DNA of 64,000 bases from Heliocidaris erythrogramma. Taxonomy: Eukaryota; Echinodermata; Echinoidea; Camarodonta; Echinometridae. Shown here piece after piece: positions 24,340-35,499 of this stretch. A program made the position numbers and the translations under genes. The notes beneath the pieces are model-generated. The model was given only the letters and a program-made list of their open reading frames with translations, had not been told where the DNA came from and searched no databases. Location of the stretch: contig CM046853.1 in assembly GCA_025617745.1 (NCBI GenBank), positions 48,476,934-48,540,933 on the forward strand. Reading direction: 5' to 3'. How positions within the stretch are numbered: position 1 is the stretch's first letter; each line of letters opens with the position of its first letter.

Positions 24340-24576
24340 CGGGTCTGCTCGCTATTCATAAGGACAATTATTCATAGAAAACCGCTATTCATTTAACACG
24401 CGTTATGAATAGCGGTCCTTATGAACGGAGGTCCTTATGAATAGCGAGGTAATTTTTATATGGTTTGCTCGCTATTCATAACGACCGCGATTCATACAAA
24501 ACCGCTATTCATTTAGTCACGCGTTATGGATAGCGGTCCTTATGAATAGCGGTCCTTATGACTAGCGAGGTTACCC
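24340..24576. mobile_element. Tandem-dimer MITE with perfect 8-bp target duplication
   Basis: ATGGCTAC flanks both sides (24332-24339 and 24577-24584). Inside are two tandem copies of a palindromic unit, 24348-24448 and 24468-24569, each starting CTCGCTATTCATAA and ending with its complement (TTATGAATAGCGAG, or TTATGACTAGCGAG in copy 2) around an ACGCGTTATG centre. The 8-bp duplication suggests the hAT superfamily. Confidence 0.85.
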
Positions 24577-24866
24577 ATGGCTACAGTTTCTGTTATAAAT
24601 ATTTTGCAATGGTTTCTGTATCGTTGGTGTGGGGTTTGGGTGCATGTGATATAGCAGATCATAATTTACCAGTTCACACAGCTCTGATTCCTTGCATTGG
24701 GTGCAATGGATAGTCCTAAACTCTATTCAACATGTAATGAAGATGTTTCTGCTAAATTACACTCACAATGGCCTAAATTCCACGCTGAATAACCCCCCCC
24801 CCCCCCTCCCCCTCTCAACAAAACTGTGTTGAACATACATTATTATTGACAATGGGAAAAACACAT

Positions 24867-25121
24867 TGGCCCGTATTCTGAACTCCGGTTTAACTTAAAC
24901 CGCGGTCTAAGTGTGATTTAAACTCAGTCTAAAACTGCCCTTTAAACCATAGTTTTGGAAAATTACATTCTGAAATCCGGTTTAACTTAAACTCCAGTCT
25001 AGTATGGCTTAACTTTGTACAGAAATTTAGACGGGACTTACAGTTTTAGTCAGTTTTGATTAAAGCTCTGGTTTAACTTAGACTGGAGTTTAAAATAAAC
25101 CGGAGTTCAGAATACGGGCCA
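24867..25121. mobile_element. 255-bp MITE with TGGCCCGTATTC ends
   Basis: The left end TGGCCCGTATTCTGAACTCC is complementary to the right end GGAGTTCAGAATACGGGCCA. The interior has repeated GTTTAACTTAAACC/GGTTTAACTTAGAC motifs in both orientations. Confidence 0.85.
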
Positions 25122-25979
25122 TTAGGTTTAAACATTTATATTGAGATGGAAAAACCCATAAAACAACTTACTATCAACTACATATATAAAGTTTTTGTTA
25201 GAATTTCACATCACAAAAAGGTAGATCCATTTATCTGCAGTTTATGACATCAAAATTTCATGGAGCCGTATTAGGGCTGGGGTCGTGGGGTCATTTCCAG
25301 ACATACAACACATAAATTTAAATTTGTAAAAGTAAATTTTTGTAGTAGATATGAGAGGAAGTTTCACAACCACTTGGCTATAGATAATGATGACGTTCCA
25401 AAAGAAAATAAATAAGACTAATTAACCCATAAAAACAAACCCTTATACTAAATTAAAAGTATAGATCAAAATTAATGAAAACATGAAATTATTACCTCAT
25501 GTTTAATACATCCTGCGATGGAACCCCCTTCAGTCAGGAAAATGCTGTTTATTCACAGTATGAACGTTTGTGTTTCCTGACATTTTTATGGGGGTTGACA
25601 TATGGTGTGCATGCTTCAGTGACCATACCCCAATCAAAATTATTCTATCTGACATAGATGTCAATCTTGTGTATGATCAGGTGATTCTGTGATCTCTCTA
25701 GGGCAGTTTTAAAGGGGGAAAAACACTAAAGAATATTTTGCTTTGAATATTTTGGGTTCAATGCTGGTATGCTACATTCAATATATTAGCGTCAGATATT
25801 ACTTCAGTGATAAAAGAGAAATTACAAGCTTAAATACTCTATTAATGAAGGGAATACTAAACAAGATAAATGCGACTGCATCTCCTATATTTGCCTCCGC
25901 CTAAATTCAGTTGATGGCTCAAACTGTTCTTGAAATATTGTGATAACCAGAATAAAAAGCCTCTAATTACATGTTAATT

Positions 25980-26700
25980 GACCTCTTTGACATTTGACCT
26001 TACACCTTATAACCCAAAAGTCTGATCACTTTATCTCCTCCTAGTCATGCATACAAAATAGTTGAGATCTGGTGATAACAAAACTAACAAATCTTATGTC
26101 ATATTGACCTCTATGACCTTTGACCTACATAAACAAAAATCTAATGAGTTCATCTCAATATGGTGATGCAAACTAGTACCAAGTTTCAATGGCCCAAATT
26201 GTTCAAGAGATATTGCGACAGGCTAAAAACCTAAAATTTCATGGTAAATGACCTCTGTGGCTTCTGACCTTTGACCTACTTACCCCAAAAATCTTATCAG
26301 TTTGTCTTAATTACTACTGTGATGCATACTAGCATCCAGTTTGAAGTTCATACCTCAAATGGTTCTTGAGAGGTTGCGTTAATGAGGCTGAAACCTGAAA
26401 TTTCAGTATTACCTCTATGACCTTTGACCTACAAACCACAAAATCTAATCAGATTGTCTTCCTATCGTAATCCTACGGTGAAACATACTAGCATCAAATT
26501 TGAAGTTCGTACCTTAAATGGTTCGAGATATCGCGTTAATAAGGCCAACACCTGAAATTCAGAAATTGACCTTTGTGACCTTTGAACTTTGACCTACAAA
26601 ACCCAAAATCTAATCACCATGGTGATACATACTAGCACCACGTCTGAAGTTCATAGCTCAAATGGTTCTCGAGATATCGAGTTTTCAACTTTTTTTTAAG
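25980..26700. repeat. Diverged tandem repeat with TGACCTnTnTGACCTTTGACCT motif
   Basis: About five diverged units of roughly 120-150 bp. Each has a TGACCTcTxTGACCTTTGACCTAC block, AAAACCCAAAATCTAATCA, a CATACTAGCA(C/T)C block, and CAAATGGTTCTxGAGATATxGCG. The direct TGACCT half-sites resemble nuclear-receptor elements, but they are part of the repeated unit. Confidence 0.75.
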
Positions 26701-26854
26701 GTGGCCAGCAGGGTCACTTGAGCATGAGATCCAGGTGGCCAAATTGATTCTGAGGTGGCCCAGATACTACATTTAATTTGTATTTGAAAAAAAATCATAC
26801 TTTATATTGTACATCCATTGATTTTTATATTCAACCTCTCTCTTTCTACAGGCA

Positions 26855-27692
26855 TAGTCCCAGATAATTAAAAATTGCTAAGATAACCCCTGTATTTAAA
26901 AAGAATGACCCTCATAAATTTGATAATTATAGGCCCATTTCTATTCTGCCATCCATATGAAAATTGTTAGAAAAATGCAATTATAATTGATTATATTCAT
27001 TTTGTTTATACAATAATATTCTTACTGACTCACAATATGGGTTTAGGAAAAATCATTCAACTACACAGGCTTTTATAGATTTACAAGATAAAGTTTTGTC
27101 AGCAATTCATACTGATAAATTATGTATTGGCATTTTCATGGACCTCTTCAAACCTTTTGATATAGTTGATTATAGAATACTCTTGTCAAAATTGGAATAC
27201 TATGGGATTAGGGGCTTACCACTAAGTTGGTTTGAAAGTTATCTTTGTAATAGATCTCAATATCTGGTTTATAACAATAATTCTTCCAATTTCTCTTCCC
27301 GTACTCATGGGGTACCACAAGGTTCAATCCTAGGTCCTTTATTGTTAATTTATATAAATGATCTTTCACATTCATCTGACAAAGTTGATTACATCATGTA
27401 CGCTGATGATACCACTTTAATTTACACCCAACCTAACACTCATAATTTACAAAATAATATTAATACTGAAATAGATAAAGTAACAAAATGGTTCAAATTA
27501 AATAGATTGTTGATAAATCCTAGTAAAACAAATTACATTACGTTCTTCCATAGGCAGTCTAATTTAACTGATTCACTTGATAGTTTACTTCTTCAAAATG
27601 TTTTTAATGTTGACCAAGTAATAAACGACTGTAAATTTAATATGTTATATATAACCAAACTGGTTAAGTATGATATTCACTTATATGTATAA
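26855..27692 (+). pseudogene. Non-LTR retrotransposon reverse transcriptase fragment
   Basis: The open part (from 27096, 198 codons) carries RT motif A (FMDLFKPFDIVDYRIL, catalytic Asp16), motif B (HGVPQGSILGPLL, residues 71-83) and motif C (YADD, residues 102-105). The catalytic aspartates are kept, but one hydrophobic residue of the usual LLFLIYINDL is missing. The same frame extends upstream from 26855 (KIAKITPVFK, NYRPISILPS, SQYGFRKNHSTTQA) and is broken by at least two stops near 26959-26992. This is the Jockey/CR1-like group by motif pattern. The endonuclease domain and the C-terminal thumb are not recognisable, so the copy is dead. Confidence 0.85.
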
Positions 27693-28266
27693 CTGACCCT
27701 AAAAAATCAAACTCACATTCAAATTCACAAAGGCGTATTCTAAACCATTATGTAGCATTAAACCACCGTTGTGAGCTCTATAGCCATTTGAATAAAAAAT
27801 ACTCCATCACCCAATGTGGATTTCAATCATCTACATTATGCATTTCTAATGATGGTATTTTAGAGATCTATATAAAATGCATTGTTCCATGGATGAAATC
27901 AAATGGCAACCTCATATTGGCAACCTCAGATTGAATCCCGGTTTGAATTGCAATATTACAACAGGATATTGCAGTTTGAGCAAAGTGATCGCTCAATTCA
28001 ACAAGGGATATTCAACAGCAACCACAACAATCGATTAAATATTCAAGGGCAAACAGTACCTGAAAGGCTTTCTCTACTCCCTTTGCTCAGGATATTAACT
28101 TTTCTCTTAAATCTAGGGCTGCTCCTGTGGCATTGGATACTAGTAGATGTTGTTGTTTTTTTCCTAGCTCGTTTATGAAGGATTGCCTATCTGTTCTCCA
28201 ATCAGTGTACTGCATTTACTTCATTGTCAGTTGACTTTAGCAACTGACTGTACATGTATAACACAG

Positions 28267-28819
28267 TTAAAGGGAAAGTCCATCATATATGGTATTAAGT
28301 TGATTTGAATAAAGGAAGTAAAATGAGAGAAACAGATTAGTGAAAGTTTTAGCGAAATCCAATAAGAAATAAGAAAGTTTTTGATCAGTTGAAAGAAAGT
28401 TGTAATCAATCAAACACAAATTGGCAACTCTGTGAGGTATCTTGCGAGCTCCTCTCCCATTAAGCTCTGTACAGAAAATCTCATAAATATTAATTTTCTT
28501 AATTTTTGAAGAAGGAATAAATTTGTTTCATACAGGTTTTGTGTAAAAAACATATGAGCAATGATTATACCTAAGGTGCATATATAATTAAATATTTTCT
28601 TAAAAGAAAATGGACGTTAATGATTTTCTGGGTACAGGTCAATGAGAGAGGAGCTCATGTCACAGAGTTGCCAATTTGTGTTTAATTGATTACAACTTTT
28701 AAAAATTCATAACTTTCTTATTTCTTATCGTAGTTTGCTCAAACTTTCACTGATCCGTTTCTTTAATTTTTCTCCTTCTTTTAAAACCAATGTGTAATCA
28801 GGGTGGACTTTCCCTTTAA
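28267..28819. mobile_element. TTAA-flanked palindromic element, AAGTCCACC family, copy 2
   Basis: TTAA-AGGGAAAGTCCATC at the left and GGTGGACTTTCCC-TTTAA at the right. The arms are long: GTAATCAATCAAACACAAAT (near 28403) recurs inverted near 28680. Same family as 22447-22927. Confidence 0.85.
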
Positions 28820-29204
28820 ACACAAAGATGCACTTTTTAACTACATGTATATACATGCTATTGTTCATAAATACTAGAATACTAAAAAATTATGTATCTT
28901 TCCTAAAAATGAAGAATATTATGAAAGGTAAGCTAGAATAAGAAGAGGGGAAATGAGAAATCTTTTAAGAAAGTATTTTTAAAAATCAATCACATAAATT
29001 AGAATTTCCAGAAAGAAAAAGAACTAGAATTTAATTCGTCATGAGGACGAATTAGGTGGTCTGTCTTTCAATTTGTATGATCATGATTATAATCAGGATG
29101 ATCATAATAATGGGGAAATACTAAACTGAAGATAGGAAGTCAAGAATGCCACGCATGGAGATGCTTCTTGAGGACAGGAATGTAGAAAAATGTGTGAAAC
29201 GGTC

Positions 29205-29620
29205 ATTGGAAGATGTGATGATGTTGATGATAATCATCATCATGAATATCATGACAGTGATGATGATAATGATGTTGATGATAATCATGATGATGATCAT
29301 ATCATGACAGTGATGATGATAATGATTTTGATGTTAATCATCATCATCATCATCATGAATATCATGACAGTGATGATGATAATGATGTTGATGATAATCA
29401 TCATCATGAATATCATCATGACAGTGATGATGATAATGATGTTGATAATCATGATGATGATCATTATATCATGACAGTAATGATGATAATGATGTTGATG
29501 TTAATCAGCATTATCATCATCATCATCATCATGAATATCATGACAGTGATGATAATGATGTTGATGATAATCATGATGATGATATAATGATGATGATGGT
29601 GATGGTGATGATAATGGTGA
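29205..29620. repeat. Palindromic GAT/ATC minisatellite
   Basis: A unit of about 53-69 bp, anchored by CATGACAGT at 29250, 29303, 29360, 29417, 29470 and 29539. Each unit pairs a (GAT)n half with an (ATC)n half, so each can fold into a hairpin. Confidence 0.85.
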
Positions 29621-30002
29621 TGACCATGACTGCAATGACAGTGACCTCAACCATGCCAAATATGAAAGAGAAATCACATTTCGTTATGAAGATACGACCA
29701 TAAGTTGATTTTTACAAAATGTCGCCTGGATGACGTCACGATAATCTGATGACCTTGAAAAAGATGCGCGAACTTGACCTTATTAGGACTGATGACTGAC
29801 GAAAATTTGAAGATTATTGACTAAGCCAATTTTGAGAAATTTCCATAGGGTTGTACATAAACCACTGCACAGTACTTTCCAATAGACATAACACGCAAAA
29901 TAAGGCAGTTTATTACTTGGTTTGTGATTGCTTATGTTATAATAGTCGAACAAGATGGTAAAATGAAAGGCAAAAAGAAGCAAAAAAAAAAAAAAATTTT
30001 AA

Positions 30003-30075
30003 TGGACCCACCGGGGATCGAACCTGGGTCACCTGCATGGGAGGCAAGTGCTTTGACCAATAGACCAAAATATTT
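30003..30075 (-). other. tRNA-Gly(CCC)-like relic or SINE head
   Basis: The minus strand has a B box (GGTTCGATCCC), a plausible anticodon arm with loop CTCCCAT (anticodon CCC) and a 3' acceptor half TGGGTCC followed by an A/T-run containing TTTT. The 5' half does not complete the acceptor stem (ATATTTT), so it is not a functional tRNA gene as it stands. It lies inside the 29051-31353 element. Confidence 0.5.
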
Positions 30076-31699
30076 CCCATAGAGATAACACATAAACGAA
30101 AAACGGGATTCTCAAATCCCATTTGGTAGTTCAAAATTGGGCATGATCCCGACATCTGATCAAAAATTGGAGGGCTTACTAATAAAAGCTTATAGTCTCA
30201 GCTACAACATATTAAAATCTGGAAGGAAATAGACCAAAAATAACTGAGATACTGCTCAGAGAACGATGTCATGTAGATTCATGATTCGAAAAAAAATCAT
30301 CTTCCATAGACATAACACGCAAAAAGGGGAAATTCTGACATGTCGTTTTTAATTGAAAATTTCAATATGATTACGTCATCAAAATGGAAAACGGTGGTAA
30401 CTGATCTTGTAGAGAATTGTCTCAGCTATAACATATCAAAATCTGGGCGAAAAACGACCAATAATTACGAATCTAGAGCCAAATTTGCATAAATGTGATG
30501 ACGTCAAAACATGAAAAATGGAAATTTTTGATTTCTGGCGCCATTTTGATGACATCATAATGTTTATAAGGGTCAAATGATACATGAAATGAAATCTGTG
30601 ATTCATACCCTACCTGATGATGACAAAAAATTGGGGGGTTTGTAGACTATTTAAAGAGCTAGAGTTAATTTTGTAGAGGCATGTTTTTGCACGTTTTTAC
30701 GTTATTTTCGCCATAGATGCGCGCACGGATTTTGAACTTTGACGCGCCCGTACGACCTCATTATTGATCAAAATTGATTCCAAGTTGATGGAAATGATGA
30801 AGAAAAGTGTCAGGATTGGAAATCAATCGAAAAAACAGCGTTTTAACGTTATTTACGACTTGCGCGCGCGTAAATCGCGCGCGCGGACGCTTACGCACGG
30901 ACATTTTTGAAATGCTCAAAATGACCTGAAACGTGTGCAGACTTGATCCTACGTGATTTTGAACATTTTTTAATTTTGACGCGCGCGTACGCGCACGTCC
31001 TGACCTCTAGATGACCTGTGAGGACATGACTTGATGACCCGTCATGTGAAGTTTATGTGATGTGAATATAGTTGATTTTTGATGATCGATTATGAAGATA
31101 TAATCGATCTTGTAAATTTACAAAATGGCGTCTTGATGACGTCACGATGACCTGATGACCTCCAAAAGCTTAGATGACCATGTCCATGATTGACCTCATA
31201 CATGACATGAAACTCGATGATATTGACCTGGCCGATTTTGAGATTTATTGGGAACAAGAATTTGTAATAAAAAGAAGAAATAATAATAAAAATAAAGAAG
31301 AAAATTCTGACAAAATTAATAGGTGATCTGTCGATACCGACAGACCACCTAATAAAAGTACTAGATAGCGAGTACTTGCAATAGAAGATAAAGGAAGCAT
31401 GGAAGACAACACACAGGAGCAGAGAGCAATTTAGTTCTGGAAGGTTACAAAAGAGCTCGTGGGGAACATTAAAAAAACATAATTGCTGTGTGAAAAATCC
31501 TAAAAGAAAAGTGGTGGGTTTTTTTAGTTTTTTTACAGTGCATGCAAGATTAAGAGAAAAACGTACAATTCTATGACGTCAATAGTTGTGTGAAGTTGTC
31601 ACAAACTTCACAACTCTAGAGGATACTTGTCTAGTCGTAAATCATTCTAATCAGTTGAGGAAACGACTGAATTCGTACAGATAGAGATTTCAAAAGAAT

Positions 31700-32330
31700 A
31701 CTAAATATTTCTCTCTGCCTCTCCCTGCCTCTCCCTCTCTCTCTGCTTCCCTCCTTCCCTCTGTTAACTTCACTCTTCCCTCTTCTTGCTCTTTCATTTC
31801 CTCTCCTCAATCTGTCCATACATTTTTTTATCCCCAAGCTCTTAAATATTGACTCTCGTTTTCTCTCTTTCAAATCTCTCACAAGTTTCTGCTCCCATCC
31901 CCTCTCCCCCATGCCCTCCCTCTCTCTCTCTCTCTCCCTCCCTCCCTGTTTCTCTCTTCCCTCTTCTTTCTCTCTCATTTCCTCTCCTCAATCTCTCCAT
32001 CCATATTTTATCTCCGAGCTTGTAAATATTGTTTTCTTTTTTGAATCTCTCACAAAGTTTCTGCTCCCATCCCCTCCCTCCCTCTCTCTCTCTCTCCCTC
32101 TCTGCCTCTCTCTCCCTTCCTCCTTCCCTCTCTCTATTTCTCTCTTCTCTCTTCTTACTCTCTCATTTCCTCTCCTCAAACTCTCCATACATTTTTTTTT
32201 AATCTCTGAGCTCTTGTTGACATCATTTTCTCTTGAATCTCTCACAAATTTTCTGCTCCCATCCCCTCTCCCCCCCCCCCCCATCCTATCCCTCTCTCTC
32301 TCTCTCTCTCTCTCACACACCCTCTCTTCC
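31700..32330. repeat. Pyrimidine minisatellite, three units of about 170-190 bp
   Basis: CTGCTCCCATCCCCTC recurs at 31889, 32061 and 32253, and TCATTTCCTCTCCTCAA at about 31794, 31976 and 32164. Each unit combines a CT-rich part with a TCTCCATACATTTT...GAATCTCTCACAAA part. Long ORFs on both strands come from this repeat. Confidence 0.85.
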
Positions 32331-33116
32331 CCGATCTTATCACCGTTTCTGTGTCTTATTTGTCCATCCATGGTTATCTCTATCTTCATTGTTCTGAAAG
32401 TAATGTATATAGTACTCGAGTCATGACACATTTCTTTTATTGTTGACTTGATCTACATAATAATGCTGGTTAAAAACTATCGACTCTGAGAGCAATGTCG
32501 CGAATTACATGTAGGACAAAGGAATATCCTGTATCTATAAAGTAATTGAGGTCTAATGATAGATTCCATCATATGGGGACCTTTTCAACACAGACATATT
32601 TTTTTTTTTTAATCCATTTTTTTTTTACTACTGAATACAATCTGTCAATCAAAATCAATGAAAGGTGGCTAATATGTCACCTAATTAATATATGTGGCAT
32701 TCTGGATATACTTAATGTCTAAAAAGGTGCATCACAGGCCAACAGTGACAAGTGGGTATGAACAAACGTCCTTGGCTATACAAACATGTAATGATGGATT
32801 GATGGAAGCAGAAATCAGTTTCAAATTAATATAAAGTGCTTCAATCTCTTAATAACTTTAAAATAGGATGCACAGGCCGAGTCTGAATACAACATACCTA
32901 AGTTATATCCATTATCACTCTCTGTCTCTTCACTTCTACCACTCTTTTACACTGCATAGGCCAAAGTGTATCTATCATGTGCGAGTGGTTTGATTTATCC
33001 AAGCATCATTTTTCCAGACCTTGCAGTCACTTAGTTTGTCAGTTACTAACTGCACTACACTGAGGACTGTATTTTTTTTTTTTTAGCTATGATGCTTAAA
33101 CTTGAGATATTACTTT
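32331..33116. other. No gene recognised
   Basis: AT-rich intergenic-looking sequence with T tracts near 32600 and 33070. No coding or repeat structure is recognised. Confidence 0.4.
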
Positions 33117-33207
33117 CAGTGGCGGATCCAGGATTGAGTAAAGGGGGGGGGGGGGGGGGGGGGGCACACACCAAAAAAAAAAATCCCCCCCCCTGGATCC
33201 GCCACTG
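33117..33207. mobile_element. 91-bp G-tract MITE (CAGTGGCGGATCCAGG ends)
   Basis: CAGTGGCGGATCCAGG at the left pairs with CCTGGATCCGCCACTG at the right around long G and C runs. An ACTTT duplication flanks it. Similar CAGTGGCG starts occur at 37326 and 63614. Confidence 0.8.
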
Positions 33208-33262
33208 ACTTTACTTTTCAGATATTTTCCCCTTCTCAATCTTTACATGAGATGAAGACAAG

Positions 33263-33926
33263 GACCCTGCTCAGGCACTCTTTTAAAAGTGTACCGTACC
33301 CGTGCCAAACCGTACCGTACCGTGCCAGAGGAGGAGCCTAAACGCTCCTAAAGCGAATTGTACCGCTCCACAAGCGTGCCACGGTGGCGGACAACCTCTC
33401 GAGGTGATTCAGAGCGTGCTAAAATGTGCCAAAGTGTGCCAAAGTGTGCCAAAGCGAACCGTACCGTGCCCCTACGAGCACCTGAACGCAAACCGTACCG
33501 TACCGGAAGTGGTAATTCAACGAGCGCGCTAAATTGCATGTTATTTATTTGTTGTTTCCTTACCTGCTCTTCATGTAAATACTTCTGGAATTGATCACGT
33601 TCCGTCTCCAGTTTAATATGGTCTAAGTACACAGAATACTATTAAACTGCATGCCAGAATACCGATAAATCATACAACGGAGAATGTGAATGAATTTATT
33701 AGCAATACAGTGTAGTGAAGTGCTGATATCGGCCGAGCCCAGGGCGCGATAGTTGTGTTGAATAGCGCGCCAAATTCCTCACCTTTGAATATGTACCTCT
33801 GAGGTACGCTTCCGAATAAGCGCTTGAACGCTCACTTTCTAACCACCCTGACACAGTACGCTTTGTCGCCGCACGGGTCGGCACGCTACGCTACGGTTCG
33901 CTTCCAAAAAGCACCTGAACAGGGCC
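33263..33926. mobile_element. 0.66-kb TIR element rich in ACCGTACCGTGCC repeats
   Basis: The left end ACCCTGCTCAGGCACTCTTT is related to the complement of the right end AAAAAGCACCTGAACAGGGC. Subterminal ACCGTACCG and GTGCC motifs are repeated at the left (33293-33330, 33467-33510), and GGTACGC/GTACGC motifs at the right. The interior holds a possible exon at 33564-33622. Confidence 0.6.
33564..33622 (-). CDS. Possible 59-nt exon inside a TIR element
   Basis: On the minus strand, an acceptor-like ...TACTTAG precedes a 59-nt stretch encoding HIKLETERDQFQKYLHEEQ, an amphipathic coiled-coil-like sequence, and a consensus donor CAG|GTAAGG follows. The exon ends at a codon boundary. It lies within the TIR element at 33263-33926, so it is either a host exon flanked by repeats or a fragment captured by the element. 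No partner exon is recognised. Confidence 0.3.
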
Positions 33927-33949
33927 ATAGTCAGGCAAAGAGAGAAGGG

Positions 33950-34085
33950 GAGAGAGAGAGAGAGAGAGAGAGAAACAGAGACATTCAGAGGGAAAGAAAG
34001 GGGTGAGAGACGCAGAGAGAAAAATAGAGGGGAGAGAGCCAGACAGAGAGAGAAAGAAAGAAAGAAAGAAGACAGACAGACAGAC
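33950..34085. repeat. (GA)n/(GACA)n purine tract
   Basis: GAGAGA then GAAAGAAAGAAAG then GACAGACAGACA simple repeats. Confidence 0.9.
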
Positions 34086-34129
34086 AACATACTCTAAACT
34101 TTATTGATGTCGCAGCAGTATTACTAGAA

Positions 34130-34815
34130 GTGATATTAGTGAGCTTTCGACGTGTTGACTTGAACGCCGTCCTAGATCTTCCCAGCTACAATGGACTGCT
34201 TTGTGTTAGCTGTATTCCGCGCTTTGTGCAAGAACGGCTCAACCATCCACTGGCTTCTCCCTCGTCCACTAGTCAGATCGAGAACGCGTCAAACATGGTT
34301 TTGCCGTCTTCTCTAAAACGTGACCCTCGCTTCACCATCGTTAGCTTCATGCTTCACCAACTTTGTATGCAGTCAACACAAAGCAGTCCATTGTCGCTGG
34401 GAGGATCTAGGACCCGATTTACACCGAATATTGGGCCGGAATTTTAAGGCCTCCTTTCCCAAACTCACCGCACGTGTCGCCCTACATGTAAACAAAACAT
34501 TTTTTTTCTTTCGCGCGCGTGCGATTTGTTGTCTTTTCATACTCTCTCCGACTCTGTGTCGTCGGTGGTTGCTGTGTTTACAACGTCGTTTTGTTTGTTG
34601 TTACGTAACAGCATCGCATCGCGCGCAAAATTGGGGAGCCGAGGCCTCCTTTCCATTTACAAAAAAAAAAGGCCGGCCAGAGACTACCTCCAGAGGTAGT
34701 CCCAAATTTGGGAGGGCCTCGGGCCGGATTTGCATTTACACCAAAAGCTTGGTGTAAATCGGGTCTCAGACGGCGTTCTAGTTGACACATCCGAAAACTC
34801 CTTAGTACCGCAATG
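34130..34815. mobile_element. Palindromic element interrupted by a younger MITE
   Basis: The left arm (34141-34230) runs GTGTTGACTTGAACGCCGTC, CTAGATCTTCCCAGC, ACAATGGACTGCTTTGTGTT. The right arm carries the same in reverse but is split: AACACAAAGCAGTCCATTGT...GGATCTAG at 34376-34410, then GACGGCGTTCTAGTTGACAC at 34769-34788. The break is filled by the MITE at 34411-34766. Confidence 0.75.
34411..34766. mobile_element. 356-bp MITE nested in the palindromic element
   Basis: GACCCGATTTACACC at the left and GGTGTAAATCGGGTC at the right. The interior has GGGCCGG, GAGGCCTCC and AGACTACC/GGTAGTC inverted blocks. It lies within the right arm of 34130-34815. Confidence 0.8.
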
Positions 34816-35499
34816 TCACCAGTCGTGACGCCCTATGTCAACTGCCCCAGTCTCTCCAGAGCGAAATGAACGGATGCGATTGGCTCACAGATGTTGCACC
34901 AAAATAAATAAGGAACAACTATGCGGCGTTTCACTCGCTGCCAATCGCGCAAAGAATGATGGCAGGCAAAGTCTGTTTCCAAAGAGAATTATCCACAGGG
35001 CTTTCATATGTTCTATTTTTTTTTTTTGGTTAAATAAGAACTTCCTATTTAGCAGACTGAAACAAAATAAATAATCTGTACCATATTTTCTATTTACTAG
35101 TAGTTGTAGATACATTTTTATTATTACTATTATTACCATTATATTGTTTTATAATAATTTGTTACTCATTAAGATTTCTAAATATACACTGAACGAGTCT
35201 GCCCTAATTATCAGACGAGCTGCTTTAGTAATAAATCCAGCATTTTTCATACTGACTTAAGAAATTGATCACTGGCAAAATGGGGTAAGTTAGAGCCAGA
35301 GGGGTGCAATGACCATCTCAATTGAAACTAGCACATCAATGATGTGGTGCTCATCCGGCATCCAGCAAAGAAATTCAAGCAATTTGTACTTTGAACAGAG
35401 TAGACACTGTAATGAATACATGAAATGTACATGTATTGGTTACATGCATGTACAGATGATGAAGTGCCTATTGCAAATCTGGCTAAATGTGGTTTTGGA

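Larger units (their letters stand above)
29051..31353. mobile_element. 2.3-kb element with 15-bp inverted ends and a 3' hairpin, Helentron-like
   Basis: ATTAGGTGGTCTGTC at 29051-29065 is the exact complement of GACAGACCACCTAAT at 31339-31353. The right end is a hairpin (GGTGATCTGTCG-ata-CCGACAGACCACC) followed at once by TAAT, giving a CTAA terminus. The interior holds a GAT-rich minisatellite and repeated blocks (CTCAGCTA(C/T)AACATAT, TTCCATAGACATAACACGCAAAA, GATGACGTCACGAT). No Rep/helicase or transposase ORF is present. Confidence 0.6.

Noticed and set aside
29205-29620. CRISPR-like array because of regularly spaced repeats
   Set aside because: The spacers are themselves GAT/ATC repeats, the genome is clearly eukaryotic, and there are no cas genes.
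30003-30075. Functional tRNA-Gly gene
   Set aside because: The B box and anticodon arm look right, but the 5' half cannot pair with the 3' acceptor half and it sits inside a mobile element.
31631-32431. Long ORFs of 115, 171 and 147 codons on both strands
   Set aside because: They translate a pyrimidine/purine minisatellite and consist of Ser/Leu/Pro or Arg/Glu/Lys repeats. No domain and no strand preference.
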